Source of the DNA: an uncultured Dehalococcoidia bacterium | GTDB taxonomy: Bacteria; Chloroflexota; Dehalococcoidia; Lucifugimonadales; Lucifugimonadaceae | DNA length: 64,000 nt | Assembly (NCBI GenBank): GCA_958295935.1 | Contig: OY282385.1 | Location: 496,001-560,000, forward strand | Direction of reading: 5' to 3' | Shown: piece after piece, positions 36,917 to 44,863 of the stretch | How positions within the stretch are numbered: position 1 is the first letter of the stretch | Layout: the number at the start of each line of letters is the position of its first letter | Position numbers and translations under genes: made by a program | The notes under the pieces: generated by a model | Told to the model about the DNA's origin: nothing | Databases searched by the model: none | What the model saw: the letters and a program-made list of their open reading frames with translations, nothing else

Positions 36917-37975
36917 ATGCTTAGCTTCGACGTCCGCTTGAGACGAAACGGCTTCACCCTCGAAGCCTCGGCGGTGTTCGGAAACGGAACAACCGCGGTG
37001 TTCGGCCCGTCCGGCGCCGGAAAGACGACCCTGCTCTCCTGCATCGCAGGCGCTACTGAGCCGGACGAGGGAGAAATCACGCTGGGCCGAAGAACCCTAT
37101 GGTCATCGTCCAAGCGGGTTAACACCCCCCCTGAGAAGCGCCGCATCGGATACGTCTACCAGGACGGCGCGCTGTTTCCCCACATGAGCGCACGCGATAA
37201 CCTCACGTACGGATTCCGCCTAACCCCCCCGGAAAGACGCCGCATCAATCCCGAAGCGATGATCGGGCTACTGGATCTGGGCGAACTGATGGATCGGCGG
37301 CCCGGTCAACTGTCCGGCGGTGAAAGGCAGCGAGTCGCTCTGGCCAGAGCCCTAGCAACGTCCCCCGAACTCCTTCTGCTGGACGAACCCATGGCCTCCC
37401 TCGACGCACGACGACGGGGAGTTGCCATCGGTTACCTCAAACGCGTCGGGCAGGAACTAGCCATACCCATGGTATACGTGTCGCACTCGGTCTCCGAAGT
37501 CATGGCCCTGGCCTCACAGGCCCTCCTGCTCGACCGCGGAAAGGTCGTAGGCCTCGATAAACCCGGCAAAATGCTCCCTCAGGCCGCGGCAGGATACGAC
37601 CGAGAGGCCGAGCCATTCGAAAACCTGCTGGACGGTGTGATCGGCAAGCGGCCAGGACAGGTTGCCGTCGGGAATGTCGAACTCATCGCGCAAACCGGCA
37701 ACCGCAAAGAGGGCGAACCGGTGATACTCTCCATACGCGCCGGAGAGATAATCGTGGCTGCAACTCCGCCGGAAGCCCTGAGCGCAAGAAACGTGATACC
37801 AGGCACGATTGCCGAACTGTCCGGCAATAGCGGAACCGTATACGCCGCAGTCGACGTCGGAGTACCGATAGTCGTCGAACTGACCGAGTGGTCGGCAGAC
37901 AGCCTGCGACTCGCCCCAGGGCGCAGCGTGTTCCTAGTGTTCAAGGCCAGCAGCATACAACTACTGGACGCCTGA
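36917..37975 (+). CDS. modC: Molybdate ABC transporter, ATPase with Mop/TOBE domain
   Basis: The ATG at 36917, preceded by a GGAG site, gives 352 residues; the open frame begins far upstream inside modB but that part is not coding. Walker A is GPSGAGKTT at 30-38, the signature is LSGGERQRVALARAL, Walker B is LLLLDEPMASLD, and the switch is VSHSVSE. The last 65 residues (NVIPGTIAELSGNSGTVYAAVDVG) form the Mop-like TOBE domain, which binds molybdate. It powers ModB. Molybdate would serve molybdoenzymes located outside the window. Confidence 0.95.
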   Translation: MLSFDVRLRRNGFTLEASAVFGNGTTAVFGPSGAGKTTLLSCIAGATEPDEGEITLGRRTLWSSSKRVNTPPEKRRIGYVYQDGALFPHMSARDNLTYGFRLTPPERRRINPEAMIGLLDLGELMDRRPGQLSGGERQRVALARALATSPELLLLDEPMASLDARRRGVAIGYLKRVGQELAIPMVYVSHSVSEVMALASQALLLDRGKVVGLDKPGKMLPQAAAGYDREAEPFENLLDGVIGKRPGQVAVGNVELIAQTGNRKEGEPVILSIRAGEIIVAATPPEALSARNVIPGTIAELSGNSGTVYAAVDVGVPIVVELTEWSADSLRLAPGRSVFLVFKASSIQLLDA

Positions 37976-38004
37976 CCCCGCCCTGCCCCAATCTCAACCA
38001 CACA

Positions 38005-38433
38005 ATGCAGACCCAAGAAACCAAAATCCAAAGCCACACCGCAGAAGAACACTTCAGACGCGGCCTCGAAGCAGCCCAACTCGGATTCCCGGACAAAGCC
38101 GCCGCCGAGTTTGAGCAGGCAGCCATCCTCGATCCGCGCAACCCCCAACTCCAATTCAACCTGGGAACCGCCTACCTGACCATGGGAGAGTTTGAACAGG
38201 CCATCATAAACCTGTCGAAAGCGGTGTCACTCGACCCAGCCATGTCAGACGGATGGGGAAACCTCGCAGTGGCCCATACGGCCATCGGAGAAGATGAGCG
38301 GGCCGAGAGAGCCGCCGCAGAAGCAATGAAACTCGGAGCCTTCCCGGACGGACTGAAAGCCGTAATCGATCACGTAAGAAACCTGCGAACCCCCGCCGCC
38401 AAGATGCCGAGCCGTCGGCTAGGAAATCCCTGA
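38005..38433 (+). CDS. Tetratricopeptide-repeat protein
   Basis: From the ATG at 38005 (MQTQETKIQSH) the protein has 142 residues. Three TPR units are visible: AEEHFRRGLEAAQLGFPDKAAAEFEQAAILDP, AQFNLGTAYLTMGEFEQAIINLSKAVSLDP-like, and GWGNLAVAHTAIGEDERAERAAAEAMKLG. It is probably a small protein-interaction scaffold. It lies 29 bases after modC on the same strand. The function is unknown. Confidence 0.8.
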   Translation: MQTQETKIQSHTAEEHFRRGLEAAQLGFPDKAAAEFEQAAILDPRNPQLQFNLGTAYLTMGEFEQAIINLSKAVSLDPAMSDGWGNLAVAHTAIGEDERAERAAAEAMKLGAFPDGLKAVIDHVRNLRTPAAKMPSRRLGNP

Positions 38434-38501
38434 ACAGCAACGAGAAAACGCCCGGCGCCCGCCGGAAGCCGTCAACACGGGACAATCTTAGGGAGCGACC
38501 A

Positions 38502-38786
38502 ATGAGCAGACTGACCGAGAGCGAAATAAACCAAAGAATGGACCGCGTTCCACACTGGCAGCGAGATGGAAGCGTCATATCGCGCACCGTACGATTCGAC
38601 ACTTTCGCAGACGGCATCGAGTTCGTGCGTAGAGTAGCCCCTATGGCCGACGAGATGGACCATCACCCGGACATAGACGTCCGATACCGCAACGTCACCT
38701 TCGCACTGACCACCCACGACTCCGGCGGCCTCACCGCGCGAGACTTCGCACTGGCTTCAGAAATCGACAAACTCCTCGCCCAGTAA
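38502..38786 (+). CDS. phhB: Pterin-4a-carbinolamine dehydratase
   Basis: This 94-residue protein is of typical PCD/DCoH length. WQRDGSVISRTVRFDTFADGIEFVRRVAPMADEMDHHPDIDVRYRNVTFALTTHDSGGLT, read in parts, contains the active-site histidines of MDHHPD and the conserved THDSGGLT. The enzyme dehydrates 4a-hydroxytetrahydrobiopterin during recycling of pterin cofactor. In bacteria without aromatic hydroxylases the same fold has been linked to molybdopterin metabolism, which would fit the modABC neighbours. Confidence 0.93.
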   Translation: MSRLTESEINQRMDRVPHWQRDGSVISRTVRFDTFADGIEFVRRVAPMADEMDHHPDIDVRYRNVTFALTTHDSGGLTARDFALASEIDKLLAQ

Positions 38787-38964
38787 GCCGCGCACCCGTA
38801 GCCGCACCTTCTTTGACGTTGTGGATTGCCGTATTTAACGCAAAAACCGCACACGCGTAGCCGCACGCCGAGGCCGTAAGGATGCGCCGCAACTTCGTAG
38901 CGACCGGCAACTCCATACCGGAAAGCCGCGCCCCAGATTTGAAGATGCAGCTCCCCGCGCGCAT

Positions 38965-39684
38965 CTAATCCCCCAGCCAGCCCGGATATGCAGCCTCCGC
39001 CTGCACCCGCCGCAGATACCCGCGCAGAGCATCGAACCACAGCTCGATCTCCGATGAATCCTGACGCACCGCACCGACCGATCCCGACGCCGCGATGATG
39101 TGCTCCGCCAGAAGATGCGCCTCAGCCCTCGCCAGAGGCTCGTACTCCGCATGGCGGGAAAGCACGTCCAGACCAACACCCGCTGATAGCAGCTGAAAAC
39201 AGGAACGAGCCGCCTCCAGATCCCGACGAGTGAGGCCGCGCTCATATCCCTTCACGCGGCGCGGACCCCGCAACAAACCAATCCGGGCAAGCCTGCCGTA
39301 CTGCTCCGCGCTCAGCCCCGACTCCTTGAGAAACCCATCGACCGACATAGCATCGTCAGCCGCTACGCCGGAGGCCCGCTCGCCCGCGCGGGCAGGCCGA
39401 CCCCCGGCAATTCCCAGTTCCTCAACCGGGTCATCGCTGTACAACGCCCGCTTGATCACTCGCAGGGTAAGACCCCGCCCTTTCAACTCTATGATCCGCC
39501 CGATCAGCCGCTCGTGAGAGGATGTATAGAGCGCTCGCGTACGCCCGGTCTTTCGCGGCTTGGGCAACAGGCCAAGACTCACGTAGTAGTTGATCGCAGA
39601 GGTACTCACACCCGACCGGCGCGCCAACTCCCCAACCGGAATGGCGGACTCCTCGATCTCGTTGTCGCTCAATTCCATGCTCAT
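38965..39684 (-). CDS. MerR-family transcriptional regulator
   Basis: This 239-residue protein has an N-terminal winged helix IPVGELARRSGVSTSAINYYVSLGLLPKPRKTGRTRALYTSSHERLIGRIIELKGRGLTLRVIKRAL, the MerR DNA-binding pattern. A second helix-turn-helix-like segment (LKESGLSAEQYGRLARIGLLRGPRRVKGYERGLTRRDLEAARS) is also MerR-like, suggesting a duplicated reader. The C-terminal part has no metal-binding cysteines, so it is probably not a metal sensor. It faces the aldo/keto reductase gene divergently over 262 bases, a likely target promoter. Confidence 0.88.
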   Translation of the reverse strand: MSMELSDNEIEESAIPVGELARRSGVSTSAINYYVSLGLLPKPRKTGRTRALYTSSHERLIGRIIELKGRGLTLRVIKRALYSDDPVEELGIAGGRPARAGERASGVAADDAMSVDGFLKESGLSAEQYGRLARIGLLRGPRRVKGYERGLTRRDLEAARSCFQLLSAGVGLDVLSRHAEYEPLARAEAHLLAEHIIAASGSVGAVRQDSSEIELWFDALRGYLRRVQAEAAYPGWLGD

Positions 39685-39946
39685 GACGCAGAGCCCCGAT
39701 ACCGACTAAAAGCCATGACCCCCATTTTGGCAGGAAAAGGCTATCTCGATAAACCGGAGCAGCCGGGCGGAGACGAACCCCGCTTCCGCCTGCTCCCCAA
39801 ATCACCGGCCTCGAAAACCGCAAAGACGATGAACCGCCGCCGCGCCCGGATCGCAAGGCTGATATGGTCGCGCAACGGGAAGCCCATGCCGCACCCGGCC
39901 CGATCGAGCGGCCGACTCTGCCAGCCGGTGAAGAGAGAATCAATAC

Positions 39947-40930
39947 ATGGAATACAGGAACTTCGGCAGCGCGGGAGTAAAAGTGTCTCCCATCGCCCTC
40001 GGCCTCGGTTTCAGAGGCCAGAGCGACCCCGCAGCAGCAGAGCGCACCATTCTCGCCGCCATCGACTCCGGCATAAACCTCATCGACTGCGCCAACGTCT
40101 ACGGCCTCATGGATCACCGAGACAACGCCGGATCTTCCGAACGCATACTCGGCAAAGTCCTCAAGGGACACAGAGACGACCTCGTAATCACCTCGAAGGT
40201 GTGCAGCCCCATTGGTACCAAACCCAATGATAGAGGGCTCTCCAGATACCACGTTATGAGAGAGATCGAACGCTCACTCAAGAGGCTCGACACAGACCAC
40301 CTCGACGTATACCTGCTGCACGCCTTCGACCAAGACGCCCCATTGCAGGAGCAGTTTCGCGCCATCGACGACCTCGTAACCCAGGGCAAGACTCGCTACG
40401 TCGGAGTCTGCAACTACCAGGCATGGCAGGTCGTCAAGGCCCTCGGAGTACAGCGGCAGATCCGCGCAGACCCCCTGATGACCATCCAAAACCCGTACAG
40501 CCTGCTGAACAGAGCCCTGGAACGAGAGATGTTTCCGATGCTGCGAGACACCGGAATAGGGGCCATGGCCTACAGCCCGCTCGCCGTCGGCCTGCTTAGC
40601 GGAGAATACGAGCCCGAAGAGCTCCCGCCCGATCACACCCTATGGGGATCCATTCGACGGGACTGGTACCCAAAAGCCCTCAGAGGAAGAGCCGCAAAGA
40701 CCCTCCGCGCAGTTAGGGATGTCGCCAGAGAGCGCTCCCTCACCGCTCCCCAGATCGCCTTTGCCTGGGTACTCTCCCATCCCGAGGTAACAGTCGCCAT
40801 ATCAGGAGCCGACTCCGAAGAGCAGATCGTAGAGGTCGCCAAAGCAGCCCGCGTTAGACTTTCCCAAGATGAGGTCAACCGATTGGACGAAGCCTCCTCT
40901 GGCCTCTCGATGGTGCTGGACGACGGCTAG
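39947..40930 (+). CDS. Aldo/keto reductase
   Basis: This 327-residue protein starts MEYRNFGSAGVKVSPIALGLGF. The catalytic tetrad is present: Asp and Tyr in NLIDCANVYG, Lys in VITSKV and His in VYLLHAFD. NADPH-binding segments include GAMAYSPLAVGLLSG and the C-terminal TVAISGADSEEQIVE. The reaction is reversible reduction of an aldehyde or ketone, often a sugar. The gene has its own upstream region, which it shares with the MerR regulator. Confidence 0.92.
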   Translation: MEYRNFGSAGVKVSPIALGLGFRGQSDPAAAERTILAAIDSGINLIDCANVYGLMDHRDNAGSSERILGKVLKGHRDDLVITSKVCSPIGTKPNDRGLSRYHVMREIERSLKRLDTDHLDVYLLHAFDQDAPLQEQFRAIDDLVTQGKTRYVGVCNYQAWQVVKALGVQRQIRADPLMTIQNPYSLLNRALEREMFPMLRDTGIGAMAYSPLAVGLLSGEYEPEELPPDHTLWGSIRRDWYPKALRGRAAKTLRAVRDVARERSLTAPQIAFAWVLSHPEVTVAISGADSEEQIVEVAKAARVRLSQDEVNRLDEASSGLSMVLDDG

Positions 40931-41110
40931 ACCCGAACCGCGAGGCAACCGCGACCCAGGAACCCTTTCAAGATCCCCCACCCGCCCACCTGCTAAAGTA
41001 GAAAACCTCCAAGGGTTGAGTAACTACGCGTGAAAGCTCCCTGAGTCCCCGTGCCGTAAGCCCCGCGGAGCAAGTCATCGCCCTGAATCGCAGCCAGGAG
41101 GCGAAAGACC

Positions 41111-41878
41111 ATGAATATCTTGCTAGCCGGCGGCTCCGGCCTCGTCGGTTCTTTCATAACGCCCTATCTCAGCCGCCAGCACAACCTCCGCGTACTGGAC
41201 ACTAAACCCCCGCGCCACAAAGTCGAATTCGTCGAAGGATCGGTCACGAACCATGAAGACGTCCTGAAGGCCCTCGAAGGAATGGACACCTTCATATGGC
41301 TCGTGATGCTTTCACCGCAAGGAGGCAGCCTCACGTACCAGGACCCGGAGATCATCGCCAACAACTTCGACGTCAACTGCAAGGGCCTTCACACCTTCCT
41401 ATGGACCGCGCAACAGGCGGGTATGAAGCACGGCGTATACACCTCCACCATGAGCGTCCACTACAGGGGCAGAAGGCGGTACCGCTCGGAAGAAACCGTC
41501 CCCCTGGACACGCCCAGCCCATACGGGCTCAGCAAGGGCTTCGGAGAACTGATCTGCCAATACTTCGCCCGCTGGTTCGACATGAACATCATCGGACTCA
41601 GAATCACCGCCCCCAGAACCAGAGAACAGTGGATACAAGAGCGAAAGAGCCCCCGCATGAAGGACGGAAACGAGGTCCGCTTTCCAACTGACGAGGAAGA
41701 CCTCGCCAACGCGTTTCTGGCCGCCGTAGAGGTTGCACGCCAGGGTAACGGACGTTTCGAGCCAATTTTCATCGTCGGGGATGAAAACGAAATAGAACAC
41801 AACCTGACCAAGGCCAAGCGAATACTCGGATGGGAACCCAAAACCCACCTGAAGGTAAACGTACACCGCGACCCCTAA
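41111..41878 (+). CDS. NAD-dependent epimerase/dehydratase family protein
   Basis: This 255-residue extended SDR has the GGSGLVG dinucleotide motif at residues 7-13 and the active pair in PYGLSKGFGE (YxxxK). The STMSV segment supplies the catalytic Ser/Thr. The C-terminus (VGDENEIEHNLTKAKRILGWEPK) is typical for nucleotide-sugar epimerases. A GCCAGGAGGCG site precedes the ATG. It lies 173 bases upstream of the GrdB-like selenoprotein gene on the same strand. A functional link is possible but not shown. Confidence 0.9.
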   Translation: MNILLAGGSGLVGSFITPYLSRQHNLRVLDTKPPRHKVEFVEGSVTNHEDVLKALEGMDTFIWLVMLSPQGGSLTYQDPEIIANNFDVNCKGLHTFLWTAQQAGMKHGVYTSTMSVHYRGRRRYRSEETVPLDTPSPYGLSKGFGELICQYFARWFDMNIIGLRITAPRTREQWIQERKSPRMKDGNEVRFPTDEEDLANAFLAAVEVARQGNGRFEPIFIVGDENEIEHNLTKAKRILGWEPKTHLKVNVHRDP

Positions 41879-42051
41879 CCGCGATACTCCTCCCCCATTC
41901 CGGCAAACTCGGAACCCGAAGCGCCCAGCTGCCGCCCAGCTTCACAGTCACCCAACGCGGGCATCGAACCAAACGGAATTGGGATAAGATACCGTCGCCT
42001 TCACAAAAACCCCCAGCTCTCACTACTTTCACCAAGGAGGCAGATTGAGCC

Positions 42052-43374
42052 GTGCCTGAAACAGTAAGAGTCGTACACTTCCTCAACCAATTCTTCGCCG
42101 GAATTGGAGGCGAGGAACAGGCCAACCTGCCGGTCGAAGTACGGGACGGCCCGGCAGGGCCCGGTCGCGCGCTTCAGGCCGCACTGGGATCCTACGGTGA
42201 GGTCGTAGCCACCATTGTCAGCGGAGACAACTACTTCATCGAAGAGAGGCCCGCAGCCACCAAGGCAGTACTCGCAGCCCTACACGAATTGAACCCCGAC
42301 GTCGTCGTAGCCGGGCCAGCATTCAACGCAGGACGCTACGGGCTGGCAGCCGGAGAAGTCTGCGCGCTGGCAACCGATTCCGCCGGCATACCCGCGGTCA
42401 CCGCCATGTACCCGGAAAACCCCGGCGTACTGGAGTACGACACCAGGGTATACGTCGTGCCGACCGATGAAACCCCCGCGCGGATGCAACAGGTCATCGC
42501 GCATCTCGCCAGGCTAGCGGTGAAACTCGGGTCCGAAGGTACCCTCGGAACCGCCGAGGAAGACGGCTTCATGCCCAGGGGCATCCGAAGACCGGGGATG
42601 AGGCAGCACTCCGTTGCCAAACGAGCCGTAGACATGCTCACCGCCAGAATGTCGGGACGCCATTGGGTAACCGAGTTGCCCATTCGTATGCCCGACGGCG
42701 TGACCCCGGCGCCCCCCATCCACGGGTTGACCCAAGCCAGAATCGGACTCGTGACCACCGGAGGACTTGTACCAAAGGGAAACCCCGACAGGTTGGTACG
42801 AGGCGGCGCAAACCAGTATCTCAGGTACTCCATAGAGGGCATCGACTCCCTCTCCGCGCAAGAGTGGGAGAGCGTGCACAGGGGGTTCTATACGGCCATA
42901 GTCAATGAAAACCCCAACTACGTGCTCCCGCTGCACGTCATCAGGGACGCTCAGCGCGCCGGGACCGTCGAATCCGTCTACCCGTGGTTCCTCACCACCA
43001 GCGGCGTCGGAACCGCAGTCGCAGAGGCGCGAAAGATCGGCGCAGACATGGCCGCAGAACTGAAGGATGCAGGCGTCGACGGAGCCCTGATGGTCGCCAC
43101 CTGAGGCACCTGCAACCGTTGCGGCGCAACGGTAGCAAAGGAAATCGAGAAAGCCGGCATACCGGTCGCGTTGATCTCAGCCATATTCTCCCTCGCCCTC
43201 ACCACCGGCGCCCCGCGCGTCGTGCGCGGAAGCAGGATCGAGCACGTCTGCGGCAACCCATCCCTTGGCCCGGAAAAAGACCGCGCATACAGCAAAGAAA
43301 TCGTCCGCGCCGCCCTGACGGCCCTGACGACGGAAGTCACGGAACCAACACTCTTCGAGCCCGCCATTCCGTAA
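42052..43374 (+). CDS. GrdB-like reductase selenoprotein (Sec351 encoded by TGA), copy 1
   Basis: Read through one TGA at 43102-43104, the protein has 440 residues, the normal length of glycine/betaine/sarcosine reductase selenoprotein B. The first 350 residues contain VVHFLNQFFAGIGGEEQAN, VVAGPAFNAGRYGLAAGEV and GLVTTGGLVPKGNPDRL, all GrdB marks. The TGA lies in the catalytic motif U-GTCNRCGAT followed by KEIEKAGIPVALIS, exactly where GrdB has selenocysteine. A perfect 7-bp hairpin starts 12 bases after it. The start is a GTG with AAGGAGG upstream. Canonical GrdB cleaves the C-N bond of its substrate through a Sec-bound carboxymethyl group. No GrdA, GrdC or GrdD is in the window, so substrate and product are unknown. 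Confidence 0.9.
43116..43132 (+). promoter_or_regulatory. Bacterial SECIS-like hairpin of GrdB-like gene 1
   Basis: The sequence CCGTTGC-GGC-GCAACGG forms seven perfect pairs with a three-base loop whose first base is G. The loop starts 19 bases after the TGA, within the 16-37 base window described for bacterial SECIS elements. The second GrdB-like gene has the same hairpin with one pair changed from C-G to T-A, a compensatory change. Confidence 0.8.
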
Positions 43375-43445
43375 GCCGGACCAACACCCTTACCCGACCA
43401 TCTCCACAAACCCTGGCGCGCATAGACAACGCGGGAAACAAAACG

Positions 43446-44729
43446 ATGAAACTTGAACTTGGCAACTTTCCGGTGACGGAAGTAGCGTTCGGCCGCGAGA
43501 CGAGATGGGCCGAAAGCAGATTGGAAATCGACCGCGCCGAACTGGTTGGAAGGATCCTGGAAGACCCGCGCATCCTGTCGGCGGAACTGCACCTGGCGCG
43601 GCCCCGCGAGTCCGTAAGAATCACTCTGATACGAGACGTAATACAGCCCATGGTAAAAGTCTCCGGCGGAGGCGCCGTATATCCGGGCATATGCGGACGC
43701 CCAGTAGAAACCGTGGGCAGAGGACGAACTCACCGACTCGACGGAGCCGCAGTCGTCGAAGTCTCCGACACACCCCTGTACATGGGCCCCGGAATGGGCA
43801 ACTACACCGACCGGGCAGTCATCGACATGCGCGGAAACGGCGACCGTAGCCCTCCCTTCTCCAAACTGAACAACGTATGCGTCGTGCTCGAAACCGACCC
43901 GACGCGCGACGTGCTGGACAGGAACGACGCCGCCCATTCAGCCGCCCTGCTCGTGTCCGACGCCCTGGCCGAAACCGTCAGGAATTTGGAACCGCCTGAA
44001 TTGGAGACGTTCGAACTTCACCCCACAGACACCGCGCTCCCCAAGGTTGCCTACGTGCTCTGCCAACACTCGCCGGAACATCACGCCGGCTCCGTTCGAG
44101 GATGGGGAGACCACCTCTACGGCATCACACGACTGCACCCGCCATGGGTGATACACCCAAACGAACTGATCGACGGCGCCCTTTCCTTCGATAACTCATG
44201 GGGCTTCGCAAACAACCACATGCTCCGAGAGCTATACCAAAGACACGGTGAAGACCTCAACTTCGTAGGATGCATAGTCGTTCGCACACGCTGGAGCTCG
44301 CAGCTCGAGAAGAACGTGGCCGCCCGCCAGTCAGCCAAGACCGCCAAGATGCTGGGAGCCGAGGGCGCAATAGTCGTGGGAATGGTCGGCGGAAACGACT
44401 TCATGGAAGCCGTCCGAACCGCCCAGGCGTGCGAACTTGAAGGTTTGGACACCGTCTTCGTCGTGATGGAGGACGAGCCAAGCGAGGGAGGGCCGCCAAT
44501 ACTGGAACCCCTACCGGAGGTCAAGGCCATCGTAAGCGTAGGCGTTGGACGTGCAGAACTCTCACCGGAACCAACCAGCCCCGTATCCCGAGTTATAGGA
44601 CGACGAAACATCACCCTCAACATGAGCACCGGCGTAGGAAAAGTCGACGCCCAAGGCCAACTCCCGTTCTACAGGTCCGGCCTGGGATGGTCCTCCCTGG
44701 ACAGCCGCACCAGCTGCTTCGAAGTCTGA
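43446..44729 (+). CDS. GrdE-like reductase component (glycine reductase B alpha/beta family), copy 1
   Basis: This 427-residue protein starts MKLELGNFPVTEVAFG, like the GrdE proprotein. It shares VRITLIRDVIQPMVKVSG, GGGAVYPGICGRPVETVG, RHGEDLNFVGCIVVRT and LGAEGAIVVGMVGGNDFM. In clostridial GrdE, as I remember it, the stretch between DGA and NNP holds the Asn-Cys site that self-cleaves to give a pyruvoyl group. Here that stretch is shortened to DGALSFDNSWGFANNHM and lacks the cysteine, so self-cleavage is not expected. All three copies in the window instead share a cysteine after the glycine-rich region (NNVC, Cys145). It starts 71 bases after the GrdB-like gene and probably forms a complex with it. 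Confidence 0.88.
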   Translation: MKLELGNFPVTEVAFGRETRWAESRLEIDRAELVGRILEDPRILSAELHLARPRESVRITLIRDVIQPMVKVSGGGAVYPGICGRPVETVGRGRTHRLDGAAVVEVSDTPLYMGPGMGNYTDRAVIDMRGNGDRSPPFSKLNNVCVVLETDPTRDVLDRNDAAHSAALLVSDALAETVRNLEPPELETFELHPTDTALPKVAYVLCQHSPEHHAGSVRGWGDHLYGITRLHPPWVIHPNELIDGALSFDNSWGFANNHMLRELYQRHGEDLNFVGCIVVRTRWSSQLEKNVAARQSAKTAKMLGAEGAIVVGMVGGNDFMEAVRTAQACELEGLDTVFVVMEDEPSEGGPPILEPLPEVKAIVSVGVGRAELSPEPTSPVSRVIGRRNITLNMSTGVGKVDAQGQLPFYRSGLGWSSLDSRTSCFEV

Positions 44730-44771
44730 CCGCCCCCGACCGCAGCGCCCGCCGTAGGGCCGAAAGCCCTT

Positions 44772-44833
44772 CACTCGCCGGAACATCACGCCGGCTCCGT
44801 TCGAGGATGGGGAGACCACCTCTACGGCATCAC
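44772..44833 (+). repeat. 62-bp duplicated fragment of the upstream GrdE-like gene
   Basis: These 62 bases repeat 44067-44128 of the GrdE-like gene exactly (CACTCGCCGGAACATCACGC and onward). The copy lies downstream of the stop, just before the end of array 2. It marks a recombination junction where the glycosyltransferase array meets the reductase locus. Confidence 0.9.
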
Positions 44834-44863
44834 CCGCCTACTCCACCGCCGCCCGTTCCACCG

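Noticed and set aside
38787-38964. Minus-strand frame between the pterin dehydratase and MerR genes
   Set aside because: No recognisable motif, no ribosome site, and it overlaps the end of the dehydratase gene.
43105-43374. The sequence after the TGA as a separate small gene or as decay of a GrdB pseudogene
   Set aside because: The second copy has the TGA at the same codon, the downstream frame is conserved, and both have a SECIS-like stem, so selenocysteine is the better reading.
44756-44771. Short hairpin AGGGC-CGAAA-GCCCT as a transcription terminator after the GrdE-like gene
   Set aside because: Only five pairs and no T-run follows, so it is too weak to call.
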